A stretch of DNA of 64,000 bases from Pseudopithomyces maydicus (GCA_026873275.1 JANTUC010000022.1:124001-188000); one strand, 5' to 3'; counted from the stretch's first letter, positions 1 to 11,132 are shown. The notes: a model not told the origin generated them from the sequence alone. Program-made: numbers and translations.

Positions 1-226
1 TCTTGTAGATATCGAAATCGGTTGTGCCCGGCTGTCTAGGACTCTTTTTCGACATCCGAATAGTGACAACAATACTGAGGACCAAGAGGACACCCAGGCA
101 GAGGTATGCGGTCCACAGGGCTATTCGGCCTAGGACGCGTCTTAATTGTCCATGACTCTTAGATTTGTTGTGCGATTCATCGTATTCGAATTCTGAAGGC
201 CGGATATTGTGGTATCTCGTAGGCAT
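1..226 (-). CDS. UstYa-like (DUF3328) membrane protein, N-terminal fragment
   Basis: The gene starts at the ATG at 226-224 and runs off the left edge, so only 75 residues are visible. The protein opens with MPTRYHNIRPSEFEYDE, a short polar cytoplasmic segment, then has one strong transmembrane helix at about residues 35-56 (IALWTAYLCLGVLLVLSIVV) followed by a basic stop-transfer stretch. This layout (short N-terminus with tyrosines and acids, single TM, then lumenal domain) is that of UstYa/DUF3328 proteins, which act in cyclopeptide and other secondary-metabolite pathways. The diagnostic HxxHC motifs would lie outside the window, so the family call is an inference from the N-terminus only. 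Any other single-pass type II protein remains possible. A TATA-like run (281-290) lies about 60 bp upstream of the start. Confidence 0.55.
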   Translation of the reverse strand, partial: MPTRYHNIRPSEFEYDESHNKSKSHGQLRRVLGRIALWTAYLCLGVLLVLSIVVTIRMSKKSPRQPGTTDFDIYK

Positions 227-2535
227 GTTGATCGTGCCCAAATGCTTGCGCAATATCGGTACTCTGCACCATTGGGGTCCTCATATATATACAATACAAG
301 ACATCGAGGGACTATTCTGGGGGCCGTATGCAAGGCTGAAGCAAAGGCACCCCAAAGCGTCCCTCAGGCAGTCGGTAATTTTGACGCGCAATCGTCTGTC
401 ATTGGTGGGGGACTAGAATACGATGCGCAAGTCTTTGCCATTGGTCATGTACGAGTCACAACCTGACAGACTGTGGCTGAAATCAACATCATTTTGGTTT
501 TTGGCAAGGTCATGACACCCGAAATGGTATCGCTTTGCAACCTATTACGGAAAACTGCGCCACGTCGAGAAGCTTATCTGGCTTCGTAATCGCATCCTAG
601 GCACCCAGTAACGCTTCCATCTTCCGTAAAATCGCAGAAAATCACCAAGATTTTACTCTACTGGCGTTGGTGATCGTCATAATTAGAAGCTTGCAGCGAT
701 TAGGACTCTCTCTTACATGGGCAAATTGGATGCACCGTTTAAGCTAACTTCTCTTGATAGATCTTCCTGCAGCCAAGCTCGCTAGTTATTGTGACATTAA
801 GCAACACCAAGAGTTGCAAAATTACCTTACATGTTAGATGCCAAACATTTTATTAACTGTCACAAGAGGGGAGACAGCTTTTTTCCCCAACCTTTTTCAC
901 CTAGTCAGCCACTCTGCTGCCACTTTTTCTAGACACAAAACACACACAACAGCATATTAAACGCTTTTTGCTTTACTAAAGCTAGTGAAAATTATTAATC
1001 GATTTTGGTAAGCTGCAAATCTCAGAGAGACGAAAACATCGTAGCCCCGATTCTAGTAATTCAAAGGCAAAACTTCGACAGGTTTAGAAGGGGTGGAAAT
1101 TATCGTTTCCACAAAGTACCAAGATTAGCGACGTTGAAAAGCTGATTTGCTTCAAGATAGACAATGACGACCGGGCGTATAAATTGATTTTTTAAATCAA
1201 AGTTGGGAAAGACATTGTCAAAAAGAGACCTCTCCGCAAGGGGCTCATCGAAATAGTTAAGAGATCTCGCATCAGCTCTTCCTCCCCCAGCTACACTCCG
1301 TGAATATCCAAGCTTGAGGCTCCACCTCGAATTCACAGAAAGCGCCTAATCAACTTAAAGTCACCATCCAAACATTAGATAGAGTCTCAATATCTTCGAT
1401 ATCATATCTTGTGAATTGCATGTTAGATGGATGGTGCAGAGGTAGTTGCAGCATATTGGAGAAACATATTTAAACTTTATATACTTTCTAGCTTCTATAG
1501 TACAAAACTCAGTTATTCATTTTTCTATTTTAATATTTTCTCTGTGTCTCTAACAGTGATTTTCAGTTCTTTTTATGTTTCGTGTACTATTTTGTTACTT
1601 CTTCGTATGAGCGACATCAATAGGAACCATAGATTCGATCAGGCGCCTGTCTCGCTAGCAGCTAAGGAAGGGCACCGGGTTGTGGTTCAGCCTCTGCAAC
1701 CAAGTTTAATGTAACCTTTCTCATCATCCCTCCCCCGCAACCATCCATTTAACATCCTTGCGCAAGCGTACATATGAGCGATAATTACTAAGAGCTTCGG
1801 GTAGCCTGATCAGGCTATGCTGTAATTTGAGGTTAAATCTTGATAGCGGCAACGATTTGGAGCGGACCTCACTGTTTGGTAATAGTTCCGAACATGCCAC
1901 AACCATCGGAGCGTCGAATATCGCTCTTATAGAAAATCTTCACACTTCCTACACAAAGATCTTAGCAGGTGCGGGTCAGCCGTCCCCCCTGCTAGCTTTA
2001 TCCGAAGTGTTTGTGTAACTCGGACAAGGCTGAAGTAACGATTTATATCCCGCTTGCGCGCTCGGGTCGTTAATCGGTGAGAAATATGTGTGAGTAACTG
2101 TAAAACCGGTTTTGAGCCAAATCATGTGGTTGCTCCCCGCCAGCAATGGCTCTGAACCCTTGTACATGCTTTCCGCTCCCCTCTCGAGCGGTTCAACGTC
2201 ATGTACGATAACGGCATCGTACATTGCTTTGCGGAGCTAATTCCATTTTAAGCATGGCTCAGACCCCTCGCCCAATAGTAGATATTGACCGTTGAAATTA
2301 AGAGCCGGGTTCGCTCCCGAAAGTTATCATTTGGCCCCCATCACAACATTGAAGTGATGTCTATACCATGCAGGCTGCATTGATTGAACAAAGGCACTTT
2401 GTATATGGCCAAGAATATATATTCTGGGCATTCAGTCTGTTTCGGGAACTCTTGGATTCCCCACTACGTCCCTTGCGTCCGCCTCCGCACTGCATCTGGT
2501 GCTATTCTCATTTTGTGTAGACATCCGCCTCGCCC
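227..2535. other. Intergenic region with one dispersed repeat
   Basis: No convincing gene is seen on either strand; open frames are short and lack recognisable motifs. It holds one copy of the A-tailed repeat (about 842-950). Around 1969-2000 there is a stretch resembling the reverse complement of sequence at 8248-8280, suggesting old repeat debris. The last 150 bp is the promoter of the DUF3176 gene. Confidence 0.5.
842..950 (+). repeat. A-tailed short dispersed repeat, copy A
   Basis: This copy contains the shared blocks GTCACAAGAGGGG, ACAGCTTTTTTCC, CACCTAGTCAGC and ACTCTGCTGCCACTTTTTC, in that order, followed by an A/C-rich tail. The same order is found at 6533-6635 (minus), 6950-7073 (plus), 26098-26206 (minus) and, as a 3' fragment, 27905-27947 (minus). 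No clear target duplication was found for this copy. Confidence 0.65.
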
Positions 2536-4505
2536 ATGGCAACGACAACGCTATCCGATTACAGGCACTTGCCTCAACAAGACCAATCTCTACCACGACC
2601 TTCTACGCCTCTTCGCAACGACCCTCCGACTTCCCACATGTCGGAAAAAGGTTCACCGGATCACTCGAGCTGGCTTCCCTCGAGACATGCGATAGTCAAG
2701 TTCTGGGTAATTGAATCTCTTGCCGCGTTCTTTTCCCTTGCATTGTTCGGAGCCATCATAGCTGTGCTTGCACTCTACGATGAAAAACTATACAAGATCA
2801 GCTCTACACTAGAAGAGCACACCGACATAAAAAGAGCGCCCATCTATCCAACCCTGTCTATCCTTGGCACTGTAATGCGTGCATGCTTGCTTCTGCCGGT
2901 CGCAGCGTGTATAGGTCAGTTGAAATGGTCTTGGTTCCAGAAGCCTCGAAAGTTGGTGGGTATCGAACGTTTCGACGAAGCAAGCCATGGCGTCACTGGG
3001 TCTCTACTTCTGCTCTGGACTGTACGACTGCGGTAAGATCCCCGATGAAGCAAATGACACAATCCTCCTCCAGCTGACAAGACCATGTCAATAGCCACCT
3101 AGTAGCTGTGGGGGCTGCGCTCACCATTCTTGCGCTTCCCATCGATGCTCTTATCCAAAGCAGCGTATTGATCAAGCCGCATCGCCTTGTCAACACGGTT
3201 GCATATTCGCAAATCGGCTCACCGACGATTATCACAAACTCAACGACGCTACCCAAAACCAACGTGTATAGTGAACACACTGGAGACGCTAACAACGATC
3301 CGTGGGCTTCAATCGCTATGGTCAATGCAGTCAAGTTTGGCTTATCTTGGCTCTCAGGCCTTTATGATACCGCAGATAACAGAACTCTGGTTCAGTGTCC
3401 CACTGGGGACTGCCAGTTTGGAACCTTCCAGACCTTGGGCGTCGGGAACGTCTGTCAAGACCGGTCCGAAGAGCTTCAGGACTATACTGGGTATCTTGGG
3501 CTTCCTGATGCAGACCTGCGATTTTACGACCGCGGGGGGCAGATGGATGGCACAGAGTTTCAGCAGATGATTATTGCTGCAAAAACCTACACCAACAATA
3601 AGGTAAAGTCCCCTGGTTTGATAGCGCGCACGGTAGTGATTATAAAGCCTCTGGATGAGAATGCATGGCAAAAACCGGCTGCTGTCGACTGTTATCTCCG
3701 GTGGATAATTTCGACTATTAACGGGACGGTTAACCAGGCAACTGGCTCCTCAGTCATCGATAGTGCGCTGAGCGAGACCGATGTGTATGGGGATTGGAAT
3801 GTCGACGCGAATCCAGTTAACGAGTCTCTCGCTATCGTCCTTACACCAACCACGACAGGTTGCTGGGTCAACGGTACAGAAATGAAACGAGACAACACTC
3901 TTTACAACGAGGAATGCTCTTGTAATGTCACAAAGGAGGCAGCCATTGGTGTTCAGAGAATGCTTACGAGCGATACCGATGAAGGGCTTCGGGGATATTA
4001 TTTTTTCGTGGGACAAGATGAGTCAGACAATCAGTCAAGAAACATCTTCAACCAGAGGAATCATTTCATCAATAATATTGACAACCTCATCCATCGGGAC
4101 GATCGGTCAGGCACCATCATGAACATTGAATACATGTTCCAGAACATCGGGTGGAGCATGACGCGTATGCTGAGGCGACACAGTGGGGACATCCAGAAGT
4201 ACACCAGTGGCACAGTCTGGGCCCAAGGCTTCATATACAAGATCAACTGGGTGCGCCTCACGTACCCAGCGATTATCGTCGTCGGCTGCAACCTCTTCTT
4301 CATCGCGGTAGCGGTGAGGACATCAAAGCACCCGGACTGGAGGGGCTCCAATCTCCCACTTGTATTCCATAGGCTTGGAGGCGGCGAGTTGCAGAATGGC
4401 CCGCTTCGGAACCTTGCGGACATGGAGGCTGTCGCTGAGGAGACAGTCGTACGGCTGGAAGAGACACCCGAGGGGCCAAGGCTGGTGAGTATCGGGACGA
4501 AATGA
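2536..4505 (+). CDS. DUF3176 family membrane protein
   Basis: Two exons, 2536-3032 and 3095-4505, joined over a 62-bp intron (GTAAGA...CAATAG), give 635 residues. The N-terminal 50 residues are polar. TM1 is at about 58-80, TM2 (ILGTVMRACLLLPVAACIG) follows near 110-130, and the family signature FDEAS...GSLLLLW...R.RHLVAVGAALTILALPID spans the splice site. A large extracytoplasmic domain with many N-glycosylation sequons and a CPTGDC motif precedes a last TM segment (TYPAIIVVGCNLFFIAVAV) and an acidic tail. This order is the standard DUF3176 layout of fungal plasma-membrane proteins. The function of the family is unknown. The splice is well supported because the signature is restored only by this join. 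Confidence 0.88.
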
Positions 4506-5803
4506 TGGATTGAGTGATGTTAGGCGTATAGGAGCAATTGCGTCCTTCCTGCGTAGCTTGAATTCTAGAGGCAGCTATCCTTGTTAGTAGCAAGTGACGG
4601 GACAGTTGAAGTTTAGGCATTCTGAAGTGGATGAACATATATTATACACTGTCTGGATGCCGCCGGAGCCAACGCTGGTTCATGGCATGCATGTGTATAT
4701 TTCCTCGAGGCCTGCACTGCTTCTGCGCGGCGAGCCGACATATTTTTGGTGCGATTCTCCGTCGATTTCATAATCGGGAGAAGATCAGTGTTGATGCTGG
4801 TGTGGTTGCTCCTATTGATGGTGGCCGTGGATCTCTGCGTCGCTGAAGGCCTGGGCCTCAGCGGAGAACAAAGAGAGGAAGAGTGCAGTTACTTTCATCG
4901 TCAATACTGATAGTGGGTCAAGTGAGACTGGAAAAAGGATGACCTACCTCGTATGAGAATTCAAAGAGCACATTCCAGTTGTGAGAAAAGATAAGACTGT
5001 GCCTCCAACTTGCATCATTGGTGAAATTTTATATTGAGGTGAACGTAACTCGAATATATGTCAATGTTCTCGCCCCATGAGCGACATGTATAGAGTTGCG
5101 GACTATATCTGCGCTTTACTATTACACAGTGTAGATATCAATGCACCATAACCTTGGGGGCTGATGTCCAATAGAAAGTTAAAGAACTACAACGATACAA
5201 GTTTTCATCGTAACTTTATCCTCGAAAGCGGAAGCTGCATTATAAGCGACCTGCGGTTGCATGCCAAGACTCAATCGAGGGTGGCAGGTATAATTAAGCA
5301 ATACGATCAGACTATCGCTCAATTTAGTTGCTGCAATTATAGTTTGGCTCACTCTTACTGCCCACCAACTGACCAAGTTTAAACTTCCTTAACGATGCAG
5401 CAGATATCTCAATGAGAACCAAGTTGGCGTCTCCTTCTTGAAGCAGCAACGTGGTACATGACGATGTGCAGGAATTAGCCTAGACTTTACAATTACTTTC
5501 AGCTCCAATTGCGATGTGTGGAAACTTTAATCTGAAGATGATTTTCGGGAAATAACCCGACATGTTCAATTTGCCTTATCCGTTGCAATAGGCGAGGCTG
5601 TAAACCTTAATCCAGCGTCATCGCCGGCCTCGCCAAAACGCGAGAGAAAGAGAAGATGGGAAAATTTATATTTATAGAGAAGCTCATGGTCCCTCATTTC
5701 ATTCCAAGACAAAAGTATCCAGACACAGTCCCGACCAGCCTCGCCTCCGTTTCTTAAAAACTACCTACTTATATCTTCTATTTTCATCATCAACCAACGC
5801 AAA
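4506..5803. other. Intergenic region, nothing recognised
   Basis: No gene, tRNA or repeat is recognised. The segment is AT-rich in places (5560-5700). It ends with a pyrimidine-rich leader (about 5740-5800) in front of the EF-hand gene. Confidence 0.5.
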
Positions 5804-6309
5804 ATGGCTTCTATTCCAGCGTTTACCCACGAAACTATCGACCACGTCGACCATCATTTTGATAAAATAGTACGCGCTCGGCTCTCAGCTTCGGCTTTGT
5901 ATCTTGTCGACTAATCTCTCGCAGGACACCGACAAAAGCGGTTCGTGCTAGTTCTCCATCTGAGCTCTCGCTCTCATCTTCCCTGCACGATGACCATATG
6001 CGAAATTCGTCAACCGCAATACTAAGATGGTGGTCAGGTTTCATCTCGGTTGAAGAACTTGCGGCGAGCTTTTCAGACACCACTTCCATCTCCGAGGCCA
6101 AGAAGAAGGAAGCACAGGAGTTGATCAAGAACTTCGACTCCGAAGTTGATGGCAAACTTAGTTATCGCGGTGCGTTTCGTGGTTTTCGCTCCCTTCCCCC
6201 GAGCCTTACCTACTGAGGAGAATTGTCCATCGAGCTTCTGCTAACTGCTGCGACGGGAATAGAGTTTGTTAGGGTAATGGCTTCGCTTTACAAGGGAAAC
6301 TCCGGTTAA
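5804..6309 (+). CDS. Small two-EF-hand calcium-binding protein
   Basis: Four small exons (5804-5869, 5925-5940, 6038-6169, 6263-6309) encode 86 residues. Exon 2 is only 16 bp. The join gives two complete EF-hands. Loop 1 is residues 23-34 (DTDKSGFISVEE) and loop 2 is residues 61-72 (DSEVDGKLSYRE), each with acids at positions 1, 3 and 12 and Gly at 6. Each is flanked by helices (FDKI before loop 1, FVRVMASLY after loop 2). The introns use GTACGC/GCAG, GTTCGT/TCAG and GTGCGT/ATAG ends; the third has a CTAAC branch site. It is about half the size of calmodulin and resembles small fungal EF-hand proteins that bind calcium as monomers or dimers. The second 5' splice site (GTTCGT) is weak, but the frame and motif leave little choice. 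The partner and role are unknown. Confidence 0.82.
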
Positions 6310-6532
6310 GTAGTGGAGACACTGCTCGCTCTCTAGCAACCTATCAGGAGCCAATCGGCGACAAGAGAGTATGTTATCTTGAGGGGGATTGAGCTATGTA
6401 GGGCGGATTCAAAAGCGGTCAATATTTTAACAGCTTTGTTAAATAGTTGCAACGCAGAATTGATTATAACGCTTTCATTCCTCTTCTGTCGCATGTGAAA
6501 ATCAGTGTGACGCATGCTATCTTGATAAACAT

Positions 6533-6635
6533 GTTGTTTTGGTTTGAGAAAACGCGCAGCAGAGTAGCTAACTAGATGAAAATGCATATAGCGGAGAAGA
6601 AGCTGTCAACCCCTCTTGTGACGATTGAAAACGGG
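6533..6635 (-). repeat. A-tailed short dispersed repeat, copy C
   Basis: On the minus strand it reads CGTCACAAGAGGGG, GACAGCTTCTTC, CATCTAGTTAGCTACTC, TGCTGCGCGTTTTC and an A-rich end (AAACCAAAAC). ACCAAAAC also occurs just upstream of the 5' end, which may be an 8-bp target duplication. Confidence 0.65.
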
Positions 6636-6949
6636 CGTTTTGGTAAAGATAGCCTCACTGTATTGGCACCGCCCACATGAATGGTACGTGCACGCTGAGA
6701 CCAGACCCGATATCGCGACGCTTGTAGCAAACCATCCGGACGCATTGGCCAGGGCCGTGGCTTCACGACTAAAGCTATCTTCCCAAAGGAAGACTAATGT
6801 ATTTGATTTCTTGTAACAGGCAGCTGTCGTTTTCGGTGGTGGAAGCTGCCATAGGTCAGATGCCAGGTGCTAGACTAGTATTATATAGGCAGGCTGCGCG
6901 CCAACCCTATAGAATCAATCCCTCTCATAGAATCAATACCTTTCATTGC

Positions 6950-7073
6950 CTTGTGTAGGAAGGTTTCATCAATTGTCACAAGAGGGGACACGGCTTTTTC
7001 TTCGTCTATCTTCACCTACCTAGTCAGCTACTCTGCTGCGACTTTTTCCGAAAAAAAAAAAAACACAAAAACG
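6950..7073 (+). repeat. A-tailed short dispersed repeat, copy B
   Basis: It has the blocks TTGTCACAAGAGGGG, ACCTAGTCAGCTACTC and TGCTGCGACTTTTTCC, followed by a run of 13 A residues and ACACAAAAACG. TAGAATCAAT lies shortly before it (6928) and immediately after its tail (7074), followed in both places by a CCTTTCAT-like stretch. This is a plausible imperfect target duplication. Confidence 0.65.
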
Positions 7074-7149
7074 TAGAATCAATCCTTCATCACGATAATT
7101 CCAACGTTGCTAGTATATTCCCATAGATGGCTTATATACAAGCTCTAGG

Positions 7150-7629
7150 AAGATCACTAGTGCTAGCCTTCTTGGGCAAGTCTTGTTTCGGCAAGATAAG
7201 TACGAAGAGGCAGAAGCACTGCACCGGCAACCATTGAAAGGGAGGCAAAGAGTCATAGGCCTACAGCATCCACGTACGCTTGATTGTGCTGCCTTTCTTT
7301 CGCAGGTGCTGGTAAAACAGATGAAGCACCAGGAGGCGGAGGAACTGAGCCAACGAGCGCTAGAAGGGAGAGAAAAAGAGCTTTGGAATAAACATTCCAA
7401 TATCTTAGACAGTTTATATCGCCTTGCTTGTTTATTACATCATTCGCGTCAGTAAGATGAAGCTCTACCCCTCTATCAGAAGGCTTTTCTTAGCTGTACC
7501 GAGACTTTCGGATCGAACCATCCACTGACTAAGGCATGTTTGGACGGCCAGTCTTTTGTTCAGAATCAATTGGACAGACAAGCAGCAGACGATAAAAAGC
7601 CTGAAGTTTCAGAAACCGGTACGTAGGTA
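7150..7629 (+). pseudogene. Tetratricopeptide (kinesin-light-chain type) protein relic
   Basis: One frame reads A-S-L-L-G-Q-V-L then FRQDKYEEAEALHRQ and continues through two more TPR units typified by KHQEAEELSQRALEGREK and a final LPLYQKAFLSCTETFGSNHP. It closes at a stop near 7627. A TAA at 7453-7455 interrupts the frame where the consensus Q-Y-D-E-A-L-P has tyrosine. No start, no NTPase domain and no upstream exons are visible. These repeats normally form the C-terminal part of fungal NB-ARC/NACHT-TPR proteins (self/non-self recognition type). I infer a decayed 3' end of such a gene. Confidence 0.7.
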
Positions 7630-7759
7630 AACCTCCCTCCATTCTAGTGCTTTCTTTACAACCCCGAGGTCTGGAGAAGGAGGTAGAGTGGTAGTAGCGT
7701 AGAAAAGGCAGTAGAATTTTATCATGATGAGTATGACTTGGTAAACCTGCAAGTGAGAC

Positions 7760-8069
7760 ATTCCAAGGGCCCGGAGCCCAAGCTCGCTTTGTGGATGCCT
7801 TCTCTGCTAATTATGGTGTTGACCCGTGTATTATGAATGATAATGGGGAGACATTAGTAGCGTGGACAATAAGAAACCATCTAATTAATACCATTGTTTT
7901 GGGCGGCACAAATTGGAAAAGAGGCGGTGTTTAAGCTGCTGCTCGACACGGGCAGAATCGATGTCGAGGTGGAGGATCAGTATGAACGGGCACCGCTATC
8001 GTGGGCGGCACAGAACAGACGTGAGGCAATGGTCAAGATGACGCAGCCATACGCAAAACTTCTGCGATA
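7760..8069 (+). pseudogene. Ankyrin-repeat protein relic
   Basis: At about 7892-8069 one frame reads LFWAAQIGKEAVFKLLLD then PLSWAAQNRREAMVKM and stops. This matches the ankyrin consensus (PLxWAAxxGxExVVKLLL). Just upstream, in another frame, GVDPCIMNDNGET looks like a further ankyrin unit, and a TAA separates the two. There is no start codon or complete gene. Ankyrin arrays of this type occur at the C-terminus of fungal NACHT proteins. Lying close to the TPR relic, it suggests a graveyard of NLR-like genes, but the two relics need not come from one gene. Confidence 0.6.
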
Positions 8070-9779
8070 GGCTAAATGCAAACTTGATCACTTTCTTATC
8101 TACTACTAATGTACGTTGGAAACGATTTACGAACTGTCGTGTATCATTCACACTGAAAAGCTATGCAGAATGACAGCATATTGCTCAAAGCAGGATTTTT
8201 AGGTTAAATTTTTAAGCTGAGGTCAAGCGTATATAGTACTTTCGCCCGCCACCGCTAGCAGGGAGGACAGCCGACCCTCACCGGCCATGACCTTGCGCAG
8301 ATGGCAATATTTCAAGGGCTTGGTGAAGAAGCGACGGGCAATTCGTGGCAAAGAGAGCTGACGCTCACATGTAAGGATAGTGGTGGTTGCTAGTAGAAGG
8401 TGTAGTAAGAGCTTGTCCAGGCTCTCTAACATACGCTGGACCCGCACTAAGGAGCCACAGGCCGGTTCGGTCGGTCAAGAGAGCTGTTGACCGGGCAGCC
8501 TGTCGGATAGGATACCTGCATGTATAGACGATATCGTCAATGAGGTTATCTATCGGAACCCATGTTCATGCAGATGATTGAGTCTTTCGTGGAGGTGCCG
8601 ACCTCCAAATCCCAAACGTCTGGGGCTTCATCTCGACTCCCCTTCGCACACATACCATCCTAATACAGCAAAAACGCTTAATGAGCAAGTAAATCACGTC
8701 ATGAGTGTATCGGGCGTATGCCCTGCCTCCATCGCAATGCTCCGCCTCATTGTCCTTGCGAGGCATACTATGCCACCGGTGACTACAAATGCGGTAATTT
8801 TCTTGCGAAAGATGTAAACTAATCCTTTGAACTGGGATTTTCCAGGATCTGCAGCTTCCAGGTCTGCTCACGGATTTACCCAGGTGGTGGCGTTCAGGGG
8901 TGGATTCCTTCGGGTGTTATACGGTGGTGTGGCACGGTCTCGGACTGCAGTGTCAGCACGTACGAGCACTAAGCTTTGACTAGTCTGGCGATGGAAAACA
9001 ATGATCGCAGGGGCAGTAAGATGGTAGCGGGGCTCGCGATCATGCAGGAATAGATAAAGGTACCTTGCTTGGCTGTAGGTTAGCGTGCCTGAAATAAGCG
9101 AGTGATTAGGCAGTAGATGCATAAGCTGACCTAATTAAATATGTCCCTATTAAATGTGACGTTACTTACATGTTTCTGTAGTTCTATGTGAACTTCGTCA
9201 TTGTTAGTTGTTTGTTGTCCTCTCACAATGAGTATGGTGGGTCACTACGGAAGGACTACAGCGCAGCCTACGCTGCTCTCATAGCTGAACAGACTGGCTT
9301 CGTTCTAGTTCACTAATCTCGAGCTCTCCCATAGATCTTATTTCAATGCCACAAGGGTGCCTTAGAGCACTGCCCTCACTATACTCTTCCTGGGTCTATT
9401 TCGCACGAGAGGTACTGGAAATTACGTACACCTGCTGGAATTTCGACGCCGCGAGACGATAGGTGATTCAGACTTGTAGATTATGATCGTCGACAGGGAC
9501 CACGAGTCTTGAACCTTCTCGCCTTGAAGCTAGCAAATTCCTTCCTGTTGTATTACCACTGCCGGTACACTGGAGGATCTATATGAACGGACGAATTGAG
9601 ATGAAGACACACTAAGAACTGAAACACCATCGGCTATTGGGAATCTGTATATAAGCTCAGCGGACTGCATCGAAGAAAGACCACCATCTCATCAAAACAC
9701 TCTGCCCATCATTTTAATTACCAAACAATCTTCAACCCATCTACCTTTACAAACCAAGCAACCTCCAATCACCGCAACC
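8070..9779. other. Intergenic region
   Basis: No gene is supported. A stretch at 8248-8280 resembles (inverted) a stretch at 1969-2000. The right end holds the promoter of the small secreted protein gene. Confidence 0.45.
9648..9655 (+). promoter_or_regulatory. TATA-like box of the small secreted protein gene
   Basis: TATATAAG lies about 130 bp upstream of the ATG at 9780, a usual distance for a fungal TATA element with a 5' leader. The assignment is by position and sequence only. Confidence 0.4.
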
Positions 9780-10270
9780 ATGGTCCGAATCTCCACCGTC
9801 CTCTTCACCGTAGGCTCAGCCTTCTCCTCCCTCGCCACGGCAACCACGTTGGTGCGTTCCCTCCTCACCGCAGCCTCCTTGAAACCCACATAACTCTTTT
9901 CTCCAGTACGTAAACAAAGGCTGCATCCTCGCCAATGGTTTTGGCATCTGTCACGACAAGACCAACCAGGAAGTCTTCGGTTTTGTCGACATCTACGCCT
10001 GCGTGGAACGCGAGTCCGATGGCTATCAATACGCATATTGCCAATGGTCGGGCGAAATCCCGGGGCTCTGGGACGAGGCCTTCTGGGGCGAAGACAACTG
10101 TCTGTACAGCGCTGGAAGTCCCGGTAAGTTTCTTCTTCGCTTTTCTCAGTGAAGCCAGTGATGATTTAGGGCCGAAAAGTACAAGAATATAGCTGACTTC
10201 TTGTATAATAGCCATCCAAGTGGGATGTTCGCACTCTATCGACAGGACGTTAATTGATGAAGTCTACTAA
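9780..10270 (+). CDS. Small secreted cysteine-containing protein (candidate effector)
   Basis: Three exons (9780-9851, 9907-10123, 10212-10270) encode 115 residues. Residues 1 to about 21 (MVRISTVLFTVGSAFSSLATA) form a clear secretion signal. The mature part has six cysteines (KGCILANGFGICHD, YACVE, AYCQW, NCLYS, VGCSH), an even number fitting three disulfides, and many aromatic residues. The ATG sits in a good context (CAACCATGG). Introns end GTGCGT/CCAG and GTAAGT/ATAG. No domain is recognised. Size, secretion and cysteine content fit the small secreted proteins of plant- or microbe-interacting fungi, but that role is inference. It stands alone next to relics and AT-rich sequence, a common setting for such genes. 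Confidence 0.75.
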
Positions 10271-10779
10271 ATCTTGGTGATTGAAAATGTGAAGGAGAAT
10301 AGCGATAGTGGAGGCTAGAATTGACGGAGTGAGACAAAAGTACTAGGTAGAGCGGGGTCATTGTTCGTGAGGATTCAACATTAAGAAAATAATCAGCACC
10401 ATAGCAAAAGCGTTGTGTCTTCCCTAGTCAGTAAACAGAAGTAGAAAGCATGAGTTTTGAAATCATAAATTAGGATTCGAAAGTCACTTAGTGCGTAGAT
10501 ATAGTCATAGGATAGTTGAGTGGAGAACTTTGTTGCTATACTCTAGGTGTTCCGCGACAAAGGGATGTGCAATAGATTATGCCTTCAGTAAGTATCTTAC
10601 CTAGGCTCTGGTTGTATATTACAACATAGTTCTCCTATATACAAATAGCAGGGACTGAGTATAAGAAAATTCATGAAGTGCATAAAAGGTACTTGAGTTA
10701 GTGGTATCCTAGCCGTTCTGTCAGCATGGCGGTGGTGCATTTGCGGGTATGTCACCACTAGTGTCCGTCAGTATAGTCG

Positions 10780-11130
10780 ACCCTTTCTTACCCTAAATTT
10801 GCGTAAATATAGGTAAAACTGAAGAGAAAAGTGTTTGAGGATATATTATAGTATTAATATAATATATTTAAATTAGTAGTAGGAATATAAGTAAGAATCT
10901 TGCTTAACCTATAATTCTATTATAATCTAATTAAGATAGTTTTATTATTTACTATTTTAAAAGAAGGTTAGGGACTAAGTCTATTTATAAGTTCTTTATT
11001 ATAGTGCACGTTTACGTTGTTAAACTTTTGAAAGTAATTAACGAATAAAAAATATAAGTATATAATATTGTAAGAATAGAGCTTTCTATTTATATAGCTA
11101 TACTTAAGCAGAGTACTAATAGATTAATAG
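10780..11130. repeat. AT-rich block, possible RIP-degraded transposon
   Basis: The block is strikingly AT-rich with frequent TATA/ATTA words and no open frame, unlike either flank. In Pezizomycotina such blocks are usually transposon copies eroded by repeat-induced point mutation (C to T). No element family can be recognised from what remains. Confidence 0.45.
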
Positions 11131-11132
11131 TT

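Larger units (their letters stand above)
6310..7149. other. Intergenic region with an inverted pair of short repeats
   Basis: No gene is seen. Two copies of the A-tailed repeat face each other (6533-6635 minus, 6950-7073 plus). TAGAATCAAT occurs three times: at 6910, 6928 and just after the tail of the plus copy at 7074. Confidence 0.5.
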
